Source: an uncultured beta proteobacterium
Lineage (GTDB): Bacteria; Pseudomonadota; Gammaproteobacteria; Burkholderiales; SG8-39
Assembly: GCA_903928055.1 (NCBI GenBank)
Contig: CAIYPG010000118.1
Span: forward strand, 1 to 64,000
Direction of reading: 5' to 3'
DNA: 64,000 bases
In this document: in pieces, positions 19,001-28,244 of the stretch
Numbering within the stretch: the stretch's first letter is position 1
How the letters are laid out: every line of letters starts with the position of its first letter
Notes under the pieces: model-generated
The model's database searches: none
What the model was told of the DNA's origin: nothing
Seen by the model: the letters and a program-made list of their open reading frames with translations, nothing else
Position numbers and translations under genes: made by a program

Positions 19001-19729
19001 ATGAGCACCCATTTCGGTTTCCAGACAGTTGAAGAAGAGGAAAAGGCACGCAAGGTCGCCGGCGTGTTCTCGTCGGTCGCCGGCAAGTACGACATCATGA
19101 ACGACCTGATGTCGATGGGCCTGCACCGCCTCTGGAAGAAATTCGCGATCACCGTGAGCGGCGTGCGTCCGGGGCAGCGGGTGCTTGACGTGGCTTCCGG
19201 CTCGGGCGACCTGGCCGGGGCATTTGCCGAGCGTGTCGGCAGCACGGGCGAAGTCTGGGCCAGTGACATCAATCGCGACATGCTCTCGGTGGGCCGCGAT
19301 CGCCTGATCGATGCCGGCCATCTCCTGCCGGTGGTCCAGTGCGATGCCGAGGCTCTGCCGTTTCCGTCGGATTACTTCGATTGTGTCAGTGTCGCGTTCG
19401 GCCTTCGCAACATGACCCGCAAGGACCGCGCGCTGGCGGAAATGCAGCGCGTGCTGCGCCCGGGCGGGTGCCTGCTGGTGCTGGAATTCTCCAAAGTATG
19501 GAAGCCGCTGGAAAAGCCCTACGACTGGTATTCGTTCAAGGCGCTGCCCTGGATGGGTGAGCGCATTGCCGGCGATGCCGCCAGCTATCGCTACCTCGCG
19601 GAATCGATACGCATGCATCCCGATCAGGAAGCATTGCGAAAACTGATGGAACAGGCCGGGCTGGAGGATGTCGAATACTTCAATCTCGCAGCCGGTGTTG
19701 TGGCTTTGCATCGCGGACGCAAATATTAA
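19001..19729 (+). CDS. ubiE: Ubiquinone/menaquinone biosynthesis C-methyltransferase UbiE
   Basis: 242 residues, full length. UbiE/COQ5 signatures are present: [18 protein letters not shown] near the N-terminus, SAM motif [28 protein letters not shown] and the C-terminal hallmark [20 protein letters not shown]. It C-methylates the benzoquinone ring in ubiquinone (and demethylmenaquinone) synthesis at the inner face of the membrane. It forms a ubiquinone block with DUF971 upstream and ubiJ and ubiB downstream. Confidence 0.97.
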   Translation: MSTHFGFQTVEEEEKARKVAGVFSSVAGKYDIMNDLMSMGLHRLWKKFAITVSGVRPGQRVLDVASGSGDLAGAFAERVGSTGEVWASDINRDMLSVGRDRLIDAGHLLPVVQCDAEALPFPSDYFDCVSVAFGLRNMTRKDRALAEMQRVLRPGGCLLVLEFSKVWKPLEKPYDWYSFKALPWMGERIAGDAASYRYLAESIRMHPDQEALRKLMEQAGLEDVEYFNLAAGVVALHRGRKY

Positions 19730-19845
19730 GGGAAGTTCCTTGCATTTCCGCGGAATGCACTCCATTTACTGTAGAGTCCCTGCATCGCTTTGCGGTTGCA
19801 CCGAATTCTGATTGAACCCATCCCAATGGGCATCCGGAGGTAAGC

Positions 19846-20733
19846 ATGAAATTGTTCAAACTCGCCATCATCGTCCTCGTCGCCAGCCTTGGTATTGGCT
19901 CAGTGATCGACAGTGCCGAAGCGGCACGCCTGGGCGGCGGCAGAAGCATCGGTGCATCACGCAGCATCACGCAGCGCCAGGCCGTGGCCCCGCAACAGGC
20001 AGCCCCGAATGCGGCGGGCGCAGCCGCACAACCTCAGGCCGCGACCGGAAACCGCTGGCTGGGCCCGCTCGCCGGCATTGCCGCCGGACTGGGCCTCGCC
20101 TGGCTGTTCAGCCAGGGCGGCATGGGTCCGATGATGCTCGGCCTGCTGGTGGTCGGCGGTGCGATCATGCTCATCATGTACATGGGCCGGCAGCGCATGG
20201 CACAAGCCGGCCCGGCCGGCGGACCATTGCGCGCACCGCAGCCCATGCAGTATGCCGGCCTTGGCAACGAAACTGTTGCCGCTCCGCCGCCTTCACAGGT
20301 GCCGGCGAATGGCGCGACTGCAGCCTGGGGCAGCGGAGAACCCGCCCCCGTCACGGCATCCATCCCGCCGGGCTTTGACGTGGCCGGTTTCGTGAAACAG
20401 GCCAAGCTGAACTTCATCCGCATGCAGGAAGCCAACGATCGTGCTGACTTCGAAACACTGCGTGACCTCACCACCGAAAAGCTCTACGAGCAGCTTTCCG
20501 CCGACATCCGTCACCGCACCAGCGGGCAGAGCACGGACGTCGTCACGCTGGACGCAGCATTGCTGGAGGTGGTCACCGAAGCCGACGCGCACTGGGCCAG
20601 CCTGCGCTTCTCCGGGCAGATTCGCGAATCGGCCGGCGCAGCCCCGGTGCACTTCACCGAGGTCTGGCACCTGAGCAAGCCCATCGCCGGTGACACCGGC
20701 TGGCAGGTGGCGGGTATCGAACAGATATCCTGA
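19846..20733 (+). CDS. Tim44-like domain membrane protein
   Basis: 295 residues. There is an N-terminal signal or membrane segment (LAIIVLVASLGIGSVIDSAEA), an Ala/Gln-rich spacer, two more hydrophobic stretches (~70-85 and 90-107), a Pro/Ala linker and then a C-terminal Tim44-like domain (~180-290). The latter has FVKQAKLNFIRMQEANDRAD, FETLRDLTTEKLYEQL and a final VWHLSKP...WQVAGIEQI. The fold resembles mitochondrial Tim44 and the mba1/MRPL45 domain, but bacterial roles are undefined. It sits between ubiE and ubiJ on the same strand and ends in a rho-independent terminator, so it may close the first transcript. Confidence 0.83.
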   Translation: MKLFKLAIIVLVASLGIGSVIDSAEAARLGGGRSIGASRSITQRQAVAPQQAAPNAAGAAAQPQAATGNRWLGPLAGIAAGLGLAWLFSQGGMGPMMLGLLVVGGAIMLIMYMGRQRMAQAGPAGGPLRAPQPMQYAGLGNETVAAPPPSQVPANGATAAWGSGEPAPVTASIPPGFDVAGFVKQAKLNFIRMQEANDRADFETLRDLTTEKLYEQLSADIRHRTSGQSTDVVTLDAALLEVVTEADAHWASLRFSGQIRESAGAAPVHFTEVWHLSKPIAGDTGWQVAGIEQIS

Positions 20734-20746
20734 GCAGGTCAGTCGA

Positions 20747-20779
20747 AAAAGGCCGCTCCATTGGGGCGGCCTTTTATTT
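20747..20779 (+). terminator. Rho-independent terminator after the Tim44-like gene
   Basis: A GGCCGC/GCGGCC stem (20751-20756 with 20766-20771), extended by AAA/TTT pairing, has a 9-base loop and is followed by CTTTTATTTTTT. It sits 13 bp after the Tim44-like stop and before ubiJ, implying that ubiJ-ubiB have their own promoter. Confidence 0.85.
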
Positions 20780-20839
20780 TTTCAGCCGGCCGGAGTCGAA
20801 CCCCTGTTCTTTGTGCGTGCGCCATGTTGAAATGACGGC

Positions 20840-21424
20840 ATGTTGAATCGCGCCGGCCTTCATGGCATCCATCATGTACTCGCACAGCACGCCTGGGCGC
20901 GGCAGCGTCTCATTCCGCATGCCGGTCGTGTTGTGGAATTCCGCCTGCCGCCGCTGCCCGACCTGCGTCTGACCATCGCCGCGGACGGACAGGTGGCGGA
21001 AGCCGGCGGGGAAGCCGTGCCCGACCTTGTCGTCAATATCAAGCCCTCGGCCCTGCCCTACCTCCTGCTCCGCGACGAAACGATCATGCGCGAAATCGAA
21101 ATTACCGGCTCCGCCGATCTTGCACAGGTGGTGCAGCAATTGTTCCGCGAGCTCGAATGGGATTTCGAGGAAGACCTGTCGCGGGTTTTCGGCGATATTG
21201 CGGCCCACCGCATGGCCGGCATGGCCCGCGACCTGATCGGCTGGCAGCGCAACGCAGGCCTGCGCCTGGCGCAGAACTTCGCTGAATACTGGACCGAGGA
21301 AGATCCCATGATCGCGCGGCACGAGGACGTGGCCCGGTTCACCCGCGAAGTCGAGCGCACCCGCGACGACACTGAACGCCTGGAAAAACGCATCGAAAAA
21401 CTGCAGCAGCGCACGCCGGGCTGA
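20840..21424 (+). CDS. ubiJ: Ubiquinone biosynthesis accessory factor UbiJ (SCP2 domain)
   Basis: 194 residues. The SCP2 sterol-carrier-like lipid-binding domain occupies residues ~15-115 (LPDLRLTIAADG, VNIKPSALPYLLLRDET, VQQLFRELEWDFEEDLSR). A C-terminal charged coiled-coil helix follows (VARFTREVERTRDDTERLEK). UbiJ binds the growing ubiquinone isoprenoid intermediates and scaffolds the soluble Ubi complex with UbiK. Its position directly before ubiB supports the name. Confidence 0.88.
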   Translation: MLNRAGLHGIHHVLAQHAWARQRLIPHAGRVVEFRLPPLPDLRLTIAADGQVAEAGGEAVPDLVVNIKPSALPYLLLRDETIMREIEITGSADLAQVVQQLFRELEWDFEEDLSRVFGDIAAHRMAGMARDLIGWQRNAGLRLAQNFAEYWTEEDPMIARHEDVARFTREVERTRDDTERLEKRIEKLQQRTPG

Positions 21425-21599
21425 CCTGGCGCTTCGCCCGCCCGGACGGGCCATCCCTCAGGGTGGGTGCTCACGGCAAATCTGGTACATTGCCCGTCAC
21501 CTGTTGCTAGTCACCGATTGCCTGTCAACTTCGCCCTTCACCCCACACATTGCGCCGCGGCGGTCCGGATGCCTGCGGTGCGCCTGAAATGAGCTGTCC

Positions 21600-23147
21600 G
21601 TGTCCCGCTTCTTTCGCCTGATCCGCATCTTTTCCGTTGCCTGGCGCTTCGGCCTTGACGAGCTTGCGCTGGCCGCCGGCGGCGGACGCTGGGCCGGCCT
21701 CTTGCGGATTTCTCGCGCGCTCGGCGGCAGGGCGCGCACCACCGCGCCGCGCGCCGAGCGCCTGCGCCGCACGCTGGAAACCCTGGGGCCGATCTTCGTC
21801 AAGTTCGGCCAGGTGCTTTCCACGCGCCGCGACCTCCTGCCCACCGACATTGCCGATGAACTGGCGAAATTGCAGGACCAGGTGCCGCCGTTTTCCGCGG
21901 GCATGGCGCGCATCGAGATCGAACGCGCCTTCGGCCGTCCGGTGGAACAGGTGTTTGCGCAATTTGAAGCCGAGCCGGTGGCCAGCGCCTCCATCGCCCA
22001 GGTGCACTTCGCCATCCTCGCTGACGGCACCGAGGCTGCGGTCAAGATCCTGCGCCCCGGAATGGAACCGGTCATCGCGCGCGACCTGGCGCTGCTCGAC
22101 ACCGCCGCCGGACTGATCGAAAAACTGTGGGCCGACGGCAAACGCCTGAAACCGCGCGAGGTCGTCGCCGAATTCGCGCGGCACCTGAACGACGAACTCG
22201 ACCTGATGCGCGAAGCGGCAAACTCCAGCCAGTTGCGGCGCAACTTCCTCAATTCACCGCTGCTCGTAGTGCCGGAAATCTACTGGGACTACTGCACCAC
22301 CACCGTCATGACCATGCAACGCATGCACGGCCTGCCGATCAGCCATGTGGATGCACTGCGTGCTGCGGGCGTGGACATCCCGGCGCTGGCGCGCGCCGGC
22401 GTGGAGATATTCTTCACCCAGGTGTTCCGCGACGGCTTCTTCCACGCCGACATGCATCCGGGCAACATCCTGGTCGAGTCCTCCGGGCCGAACAAGGGAC
22501 GCTACGTGGCGCTCGATTTCGGCATCATGGGCACGCTCACCGAGATCGACAAGAATTACCTGGCGCAGAATTTCCTCGCGTTTTTCAAGCGCGACTACAA
22601 GCGCGTCGCAGAAGTGCACCTCGAGTCCGGCTGGGTGCCCCCGACCACGCGCGTCGATGAACTGGAAACCGCGATCCGCGCGGTGTGCGAGCCGATTTTC
22701 GACCGGCCGCTGCGCGAAATCCGTTTCGGGCATGTGCTGTTGCGCCTGTTCCAGACCTCGCGCCGCTTCGGCGTGGAAATCCAGCCGCAACTGGTCATGC
22801 TGCAGAAGACCCTGCTCAACATCGAGGGGCTGGGCCGCGAACTCGACCCCGAACTCGATCTCTGGAAAACCGCCAAGCCCTACCTCGAGCGCTGGATGAA
22901 TGAGCAACTGGGCTGGCGCGGCTTGATCGACCACCTCAAGCGCGAAGCGCCGCAGTGGGCAACCCTGCTGCCGCAACTGCCACGCCTGGTGCATGAACGG
23001 CTGATGCGGGACGACACCGCCGAACTGCGCACCATCCTGCAGCAACTGCTGCACCAGGAGCGTTCACGCAACCGTCTGCTGGCTGCCATCGCGGTGCTGA
23101 TGATGACCGGGCTGACCGCCTACGCCGCATTGCTGTGGTACTTCTGA
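21600..23147 (+). CDS. ubiB: Ubiquinone biosynthesis regulatory kinase-like protein UbiB
   Basis: 515 residues from GTG 21600. It is an ABC1/ADCK/UbiB atypical kinase: the KxGQ motif is present as [16 protein letters not shown], the Ala-rich nucleotide loop as [11 protein letters not shown], the VAVK-type Lys as AVKILRPGM, the catalytic loop as [12 protein letters not shown] and the metal loop as LDFGIMG. Two C-terminal membrane helices end the protein (about 488-512). UbiB is required for aerobic ubiquinone synthesis, probably by ATPase-driven extraction of lipid intermediates. It is 175 bp after ubiJ. Confidence 0.96.
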   Translation: MSRFFRLIRIFSVAWRFGLDELALAAGGGRWAGLLRISRALGGRARTTAPRAERLRRTLETLGPIFVKFGQVLSTRRDLLPTDIADELAKLQDQVPPFSAGMARIEIERAFGRPVEQVFAQFEAEPVASASIAQVHFAILADGTEAAVKILRPGMEPVIARDLALLDTAAGLIEKLWADGKRLKPREVVAEFARHLNDELDLMREAANSSQLRRNFLNSPLLVVPEIYWDYCTTTVMTMQRMHGLPISHVDALRAAGVDIPALARAGVEIFFTQVFRDGFFHADMHPGNILVESSGPNKGRYVALDFGIMGTLTEIDKNYLAQNFLAFFKRDYKRVAEVHLESGWVPPTTRVDELETAIRAVCEPIFDRPLREIRFGHVLLRLFQTSRRFGVEIQPQLVMLQKTLLNIEGLGRELDPELDLWKTAKPYLERWMNEQLGWRGLIDHLKREAPQWATLLPQLPRLVHERLMRDDTAELRTILQQLLHQERSRNRLLAAIAVLMMTGLTAYAALLWYF

Positions 23148-23258
23148 ACGGTGCCTGACCTGAACGCCGCCTGACGGCGCGGCACGCGCGGCTTTTCCAC
23201 CGTCGATCGCTCGCTATAATGCGGGCGTCCCCTTCCGGCAAAAGGTCAAAGGCCCGCC

Positions 23259-24698
23259 ATGCTGCTCTGGTTCGTCATCATCTACTGGATCATCTCCATC
23301 GGCATCGGCCTTTGGGCTGCACGGCGCGTCAAGACCTCCGCGGACTATGCAGTCGCCGGGCGCAGCCTGCCCTTCTACATCGTCACCGCCACCGTGTTCG
23401 CAACCTGGTTCGGCTCGGAAACCGTGCTCGGCATCTCGGCCACGTTTGTCAAGGAAGGCCTGTCGGGCGTTGTCGCCGATCCGTTCGGCTCCTCGATGTG
23501 CCTCATCCTGGTCGGCCTGTTTTTCGCGCGCCCGCTGTACCGCATGAAGCTGCTGACCATCGGCGACTATTACCGCAAGCGCTACAACCGCACGATCGAG
23601 GTCCTCACCACGCTGTGCATCGTCATCTCCTACCTCGGCTGGGTGGCGGCACAGATCAAGGCGCTCGGCCTGGTGTTCAACGTCGTGTCGCAGGGTTCGA
23701 TGTCGCAGGAGACCGGCATGATCGTCGGCGCGGCCAGCGTGCTGATCTACACGCTGTTCGGCGGCATGTGGTCGGTGGCCATCACCGACTTCATCCAGAT
23801 GATCGTGATCCTGGTGGGCATGGTGTACATCGGTGCCGAGGTGAGCGGCATGGTCGGTGGCGTGGGCACGGTCGTCAGCCACGCCGCCGACGCCGGCAAG
23901 CTGGCCTTCTTCCCGGCCCTGGAACTGAAGGACGTGCTGTGGTTCACGGCCGCATGGATCACCATGATGCTCGGCTCGATTCCACAGCAGGACGTGTTCC
24001 AGCGAGTGGCCTCTTCGAAGAACGAGCAGATCGCCGGCACCGCCTCGGTCACCGGCGGCGTGCTCTACTTCCTGTTCGCCTTTGTCCCCATGTTCCTCGC
24101 CTATTCGGCAACGCTGATCGATCCGAAAATGGTGGAAGGGCTGATCGACACCGATTCGCAGCTGATCCTGCCCACGCTGATCATGCAGCACATGCCGGTG
24201 TTCGCGCAGGTGATGTTCTTTGGCGCGCTGCTGTCCGCAATCAAGAGCTGCGCCAGCGCGACGCTGCTTGCGCCCTCCGTGACCTTCACCGAAAACATCC
24301 TGCGCGGCGCGTTCCGCCACTGGACCGACAAGCAGTTCCTGTTCGCCATGCGCGCCGTGGTGCTGTGCTTCACGGCCATGGTGACGACCTTTGCGCTCAA
24401 TTCCGACCTGAGCATCTACAAGATGGTGGAGAACGCCTACAAGGTGACGCTGGTGTCCTCCTTCGTGCCGCTGGTATTCGGCCTGTACTGGAGGCGCGCC
24501 ACCACGCTGGGTGCAATGCTCGCGGTGGTGCTGGGCCTCGCGACCTGGATCAACCTCGAGATCATCAATCCCGAAGGACTCGTGCCGCCGCAGCTGGCGG
24601 GCTTTGGCATGAGCCTTGCCGGCATGCTGGTCGGTTCGCTGCTGAAGCGCGAAGCCCCTGCGCATGCGGCGGCTCATCACCATACCGCCACGCACTGA
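23259..24698 (+). CDS. Sodium:solute symporter family protein
   Basis: 479 residues with about 13 predicted membrane helices. SSS-family features are DYAVAGRSLPFYIVTATVFATWFGSETVLG (TM2-TM3), the YYRKRYNRTIEV cytoplasmic loop, and the TM6-TM7 region with IPQQDVFQRVASSKNE. The C-terminus is His-rich (AHAAAHHHTATH). The substrate is unknown; related proteins move proline, pantothenate or organic acids with Na+. It lies 111 bp after ubiB with no obvious functional link. Confidence 0.88.
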   Translation: MLLWFVIIYWIISIGIGLWAARRVKTSADYAVAGRSLPFYIVTATVFATWFGSETVLGISATFVKEGLSGVVADPFGSSMCLILVGLFFARPLYRMKLLTIGDYYRKRYNRTIEVLTTLCIVISYLGWVAAQIKALGLVFNVVSQGSMSQETGMIVGAASVLIYTLFGGMWSVAITDFIQMIVILVGMVYIGAEVSGMVGGVGTVVSHAADAGKLAFFPALELKDVLWFTAAWITMMLGSIPQQDVFQRVASSKNEQIAGTASVTGGVLYFLFAFVPMFLAYSATLIDPKMVEGLIDTDSQLILPTLIMQHMPVFAQVMFFGALLSAIKSCASATLLAPSVTFTENILRGAFRHWTDKQFLFAMRAVVLCFTAMVTTFALNSDLSIYKMVENAYKVTLVSSFVPLVFGLYWRRATTLGAMLAVVLGLATWINLEIINPEGLVPPQLAGFGMSLAGMLVGSLLKREAPAHAAAHHHTATH

Positions 24699-24814
24699 GT
24701 TCCACCGGTCGGAGAGCCGGATATATTGTTATCTCTTCTGATGATTAATCATTATTCAAAGCGAACTTGAAAAATGATTATTATCACGATGATCTGCAAT
24801 TTTCCTGCCGGGCC

Positions 24815-25324
24815 ATGCTGATCGCGCTGCGCGCCGACATCACCACGCTCAGCGTGGATGCCATCGTCAATGCCGCCAATGAATCGCTGCTGGGCGGCGG
24901 CGGTGTGGATGGCGCAATACACCGTGCTGCCGGCCCGGCGCTGCTCGATGAGTGCCGCGCGCTCGGTGGATGCCCCACCGGGCAGGCCAGGATCACGCGC
25001 GGCCACCGGCTGCCGGCAAAGCATGTGATCCACACCGTCGGCCCGGTATGGCAGGGCGGTGGCCACGGTGAGCCGGAGCTGCTCGCATCCTGCTATCGGG
25101 AAAGCCTGCGTCTTGCCCGCGAGCACGACCTTGCCAGCATCGCCTTCCCGGCCATCAGTTGCGGCGTCTATGGCTACCCCATTGAGGCGGCCGCGCGCAT
25201 TGCGGTCGCGGAATGCCGGCGTTTCATTCGCGAAGGCGGCGCCATCGAGATCACCTTCGCCCTGTTTGGCGGCGATCTGCTGGCCGCCTATGAGGGCCTG
25301 CTCGCCGGAGACCCCCTCGCCTGA
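24815..25324 (+). CDS. Macrodomain protein, O-acetyl-ADP-ribose deacetylase type
   Basis: 169 residues from ATG 24815, where homology to YmdB-type macrodomains begins ([24 protein letters not shown]). The ADP-ribose binding loops are [15 protein letters not shown] and [13 protein letters not shown]. Conserved Asn-Ala-Ala-Asn and the Asp before GAIH suggest an active ADP-ribose de-acylase or hydrolase. An in-frame ATG at 24767 would add 16 non-conserved residues from the AT-rich leader. It is a cytoplasmic enzyme, apparently monocistronic or with the VanZ gene 59 bp downstream. Confidence 0.9.
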   Translation: MLIALRADITTLSVDAIVNAANESLLGGGGVDGAIHRAAGPALLDECRALGGCPTGQARITRGHRLPAKHVIHTVGPVWQGGGHGEPELLASCYRESLRLAREHDLASIAFPAISCGVYGYPIEAAARIAVAECRRFIREGGAIEITFALFGGDLLAAYEGLLAGDPLA

Positions 25325-25383
25325 AGCATTAACGTGGGTTGTGTGCATGGCCGTGCGGCATGCGGGCATGCGAGAATGCCCGC

Positions 25384-26466
25384 ATGTCGATGCGGGAATC
25401 CCCCTCCAGCCTGGCACGCTACCTGTTCGCCGCCTATGCACTGCTGGTGATCTATGCCAGCCTGCATCCGTTTTCCGGCTGGAGCGACACCGGCGTGGCA
25501 CCGTTTGCCTTTCTCACGGCGCCGCTGCCGCGCTACATCACCGGTTTTGACCTGGCCGCCAACGTCATCGGCTACATGCCGCTGGGCTTTCTTGCGGTGC
25601 TCGCGCTGTATCCGGTCGCGCGCGGCGCATTGGCGACGGCCCTGGCGCTTTCAGCCGCCTTCCTGCTCAGCCTTTCCATGGAAGCGCTGCAGACCTACCT
25701 CCCAACGCGCATTCCCTCCAACGTCGATGTCATCAGCAATGCGCTCGGCGCTCTGGCGGGCGCGTTCATCGCGACGCTCGCCGCGCGCGTGCTGCTGCGC
25801 GACGCCGGGCTGCAGGCCCTGCGCTACCGGCTGTTCCAGCCCGGCGGACGAACCGACCTCGGCCTGGTGCTGCTCGGGTTGTGGCTGCTCTCGCAACTCA
25901 ACCCCGAAACGCTGCTGTTCGGCAATGGCGACCTGCGTGTGCTGTTCCACACAGCGGTGGGAGAACACTATCCCGCCGAGGTGTTCATCCGCACCGAGGC
26001 CGCGGTTGCAGCAGCCAATACGCTTGCAGCGGGCCTGCTCGCCACCACGCTGATGCGGCGCGGCCAGGCACCGCGCATGGTCATGCTCGGCCTGATTGCC
26101 GCGGCACTGGTGACGCGCAGTTTCGCCTACGGCCTGCTGTTCAGTTCGGAGGACATCCTGTTGTGGGCCACGCCGGGGGCCATCTTCGGCGTGGCCATCG
26201 GGGCGCTGACGGCGGTCATTGCCGTGGCATTTCCACAGCCGGCGCGCGTTGCACTGGCGGGAATCGCACTCATGGTGGCAACGGCCATTGTCAACCTTGC
26301 CCCGGAAAATCCCTATCTCACCGTATTCCTTGCCGAGTGGCGCCAGGGACATTTCCTCAATTTCACCGGCCTGACACGAGTCGTCTCGGCCCTGTGGCCG
26401 TTCGTCGCCATGGCCTGGCTGCTGTCACTGGCCGGTGACCGCCAGCATGCCAGCGGGGGACGCTGA
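25384..26466 (+). CDS. VanZ-family multi-pass membrane protein
   Basis: 360 residues from ATG 25384; another ATG six bases later is equally possible, while upstream in-frame codons look non-coding. The VanZ-like module (residues ~10-140) shows ASLHPFSGWSD, DLAANVIGYMPLGFLAVLAL and SMEALQTYLPTRIPSNVDVISN, a motif typical of the family. It is followed by about six extra helices. VanZ relatives are linked to teicoplanin resistance and cell-envelope properties; the function here is unknown. Confidence 0.85.
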   Translation: MSMRESPSSLARYLFAAYALLVIYASLHPFSGWSDTGVAPFAFLTAPLPRYITGFDLAANVIGYMPLGFLAVLALYPVARGALATALALSAAFLLSLSMEALQTYLPTRIPSNVDVISNALGALAGAFIATLAARVLLRDAGLQALRYRLFQPGGRTDLGLVLLGLWLLSQLNPETLLFGNGDLRVLFHTAVGEHYPAEVFIRTEAAVAAANTLAAGLLATTLMRRGQAPRMVMLGLIAAALVTRSFAYGLLFSSEDILLWATPGAIFGVAIGALTAVIAVAFPQPARVALAGIALMVATAIVNLAPENPYLTVFLAEWRQGHFLNFTGLTRVVSALWPFVAMAWLLSLAGDRQHASGGR

Positions 26467-26544
26467 CCAGTCCCAGGCACAGCAGGGGGGCTTGCATGGC
26501 CGCGTATAATGAAAAGTCAAAAAACACCTTCAGGATTCCGCAAT

Positions 26545-26853
26545 ATGAGCCATTTCTCGCACCACGTATTCTTCTGCTGCAACCAGCGCCAGAACGGCGA
26601 GGCCTGCTGCAACGCCCATGGCGCCACCGAACTGCGCGACTATGCCAAGAAGAAGGTGAAGGAACTGGGCCTCTCCGGCGAGGGCAAGGTGCGCATCAAC
26701 ATGGCCGGCTGCCTGGACCGCTGCGAGGAAGGCCCGGTAATCGTGGTCTATCCCGAAGAGACCTGGTACACCTACGTTGACAAGGAAGACATCGACGAGA
26801 TCGTCTCCGAACACCTGCAGCACGGCCGCGTCGTCGAACGGCTGAAGATCTAG
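26545..26853 (+). CDS. Thioredoxin-fold (2Fe-2S) ferredoxin
   Basis: 102 residues from ATG 26545 (agga at 26532). The thioredoxin-like [2Fe-2S] ferredoxin pattern is present: VFFCCNQRQNGEACC early, then NMAGCLDRCEEGP, giving the four spaced ligand cysteines. A carboxy part VVYPEETWYTYVDKEDIDE resembles HoxF/NuoE-like ferredoxins. It is a soluble electron carrier with unknown partner. A predicted alpha/beta hydrolase starts 25 bp downstream. Confidence 0.9.
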   Translation: MSHFSHHVFFCCNQRQNGEACCNAHGATELRDYAKKKVKELGLSGEGKVRINMAGCLDRCEEGPVIVVYPEETWYTYVDKEDIDEIVSEHLQHGRVVERLKI

Positions 26854-26878
26854 CCACATCGCCACGCCGGCCACCACC

Positions 26879-27535
26879 ATGGCTTTTCCGGGCAGGGGCG
26901 GCGCCGGGCAGGTACTGATTGCCGGTGCCGCCGGAAACATCGAAACCCTGATTGACGCCCCCGCATCAGGCGCAGCCCCGCGCGGCATCGCACTCACCGC
27001 GCATCCCCATCCGCTCTACGGCGGCACACTCGACAACAAGGTGGTGCAGACGCTGGCACGCACCTTCGCCGAACTGGGCTATGTCGCGCTGCGCCCGAAT
27101 TTCCGCGGCGTCGGGGCCTCTGAAGGCGAGCATGACAAGGGCGAGGGCGAAACCGGCGACATGCTGGCGGTGCTGGCCTACGCAAGGCAGCGCTATGGCG
27201 AACTGCCCGTCGTGCTGGCCGGCTTCTCGTTCGGCGCCTATGTGCAGGTGCGCGTCGCACATCAACTCACCGCGCAGGGCTTGCCGCCGGAACGCATGGT
27301 GCTGGTCGGCCTCGCCGTGGGCCGCGTCACCTCGGACCGCAATTACGATACTGGCGGCGTCCCCGCCGACACCATCCTGATCCATGGCGAGCGTGACGAG
27401 ACCGTACCGCTTGCCAACGTGGCCGCATGGGCAAAGACGCAGCACATCGAAGTCAACATCATTCCCGAAGCGGACCATTTCTTCCATCGCAAACTGGCCG
27501 AGATCAAGTCCATCATTAAAAGCCAGTGGCATTGA
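26879..27535 (+). CDS. Alpha/beta hydrolase (dienelactone hydrolase/YdeN-like family)
   Basis: 218 residues; an N-terminal Gly-rich segment makes the exact start uncertain. Alpha/beta hydrolase features are the oxyanion region HPHPLYGGTLDNKVVQ, FRGVGASEGEHD, the nucleophile elbow GFSFGAY, the acid in ILIHGERDETVPL and the catalytic His in ADHFFHRKL. The full triad is present, so it is probably active. Family members are cytoplasmic esterases or acylhydrolases of uncertain substrate. It follows the ferredoxin gene by 25 bp and is followed by a palindromic repeat. Confidence 0.88.
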   Translation: MAFPGRGGAGQVLIAGAAGNIETLIDAPASGAAPRGIALTAHPHPLYGGTLDNKVVQTLARTFAELGYVALRPNFRGVGASEGEHDKGEGETGDMLAVLAYARQRYGELPVVLAGFSFGAYVQVRVAHQLTAQGLPPERMVLVGLAVGRVTSDRNYDTGGVPADTILIHGERDETVPLANVAAWAKTQHIEVNIIPEADHFFHRKLAEIKSIIKSQWH

Positions 27536-27638
27536 AAGCATGCCTCTGGATATCGGTGCTGCGCCAGGTTTGCACAACGGCAGTACCTTTACGAAGGCAA
27601 TTGCTGGAATAATCCGGTTTGCTTCCTGCTCCAAATTC

Positions 27639-27712
27639 GTCATTCCCGCGAAAGCGGGAATCCAGCGACGTTCATGCCAAAGCCCCTGGATTCCCGCTTT
27701 CGCGGGAATGAC
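27639..27712. repeat. Dispersed palindromic repeat, copy 1 (GTCATTCCCGCGAAAGCGGG family)
   Basis: Perfect 27-bp inverted arms (27639-27665 and 27686-27712) flank a 20-bp spacer. Each arm itself contains the smaller palindrome ATTCCCGC...GCGGGAAT. It lies between the hydrolase and hemJ and could fold into a strong cruciform or RNA hairpin. Copies at 31954 and 44814 share the arms but not the spacer. It resembles in style the dRS3/REP-type repeats of Neisseria and other betaproteobacteria. Confidence 0.9.
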
Positions 27713-27749
27713 AGCAAATTAATTCAGTCAATCGGATGGCATAACCACC

Positions 27750-28178
27750 ATGCTCTGGGTCAAAGCTTTCCATATCATCTTCATGGTCACCTGGTTCGCC
27801 GGCCTCTTCTACCTGCCGCGGCTGTTCGTGTATCACGCCATGAGCGACGCGGCCACGGACAAGGCCGGCATCGAGCGTTTCAAGATCATGGAACGCAAGC
27901 TGTATTACGGCATCATGGCGCCGGGTGCAGCGCTCACGATCACTTTCGGCCTGTGGCTGTGGCTGGGCTGGCTGCAGGGCGCGCTCGGCAGCTGGTTCCA
28001 TGCCAAGCTTGCGCTGGTGGCGCTGCTGGTCGCCTATCACCTGTGGTGCGGCAAACTGCTGGCGGATTTCCGCAACGACCGCAATACCCGCAGCCATGTC
28101 TGGCTGCGCTGGTTCAATGAAATCCCCGTGCTGTTCCTGTTGGCGATTGTCATTCTCGTGATCGTCCGGCCGTTCTGA
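27750..28178 (+). CDS. hemJ: Protoporphyrinogen oxidase HemJ (CopD-like/UPF0093)
   Basis: 142 residues with four membrane helices. The HemJ signature is complete: LWVKAFHIIFMVTWFAGLFY with the conserved His at residue 8, YLPRLFVYHA, MERKLYYGIMAPGA with the conserved Arg-Lys, and a final RWFNEIPVLFLL. It oxidises protoporphyrinogen IX to protoporphyrin IX in haem synthesis at the inner membrane. No hemG or hemY is seen in the window. It is monocistronic between a palindromic repeat and a GNAT gene. Confidence 0.93.
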   Translation: MLWVKAFHIIFMVTWFAGLFYLPRLFVYHAMSDAATDKAGIERFKIMERKLYYGIMAPGAALTITFGLWLWLGWLQGALGSWFHAKLALVALLVAYHLWCGKLLADFRNDRNTRSHVWLRWFNEIPVLFLLAIVILVIVRPF

Positions 28179-28244
28179 CCAGAGCCGCTTCTGGTCGCGC
28201 AGGACAAGTGCTAAGCTGGAGGCAGATGCATTCCAGGGGGCACC

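Noticed and set aside
23214-24695. 493-residue minus-strand ORF, His/Asp/Gln-rich
   Set aside because: It is fully antisense to the sodium:solute symporter, which has family motifs and a signal of membrane helices; the composition is the usual GC-rich shadow.
24770-24795. Fur box before the macrodomain gene
   Set aside because: GTGATAATAATCATTTTTC on the minus strand only partly matches the Fur consensus and the region is simply AT-rich; no iron genes nearby.
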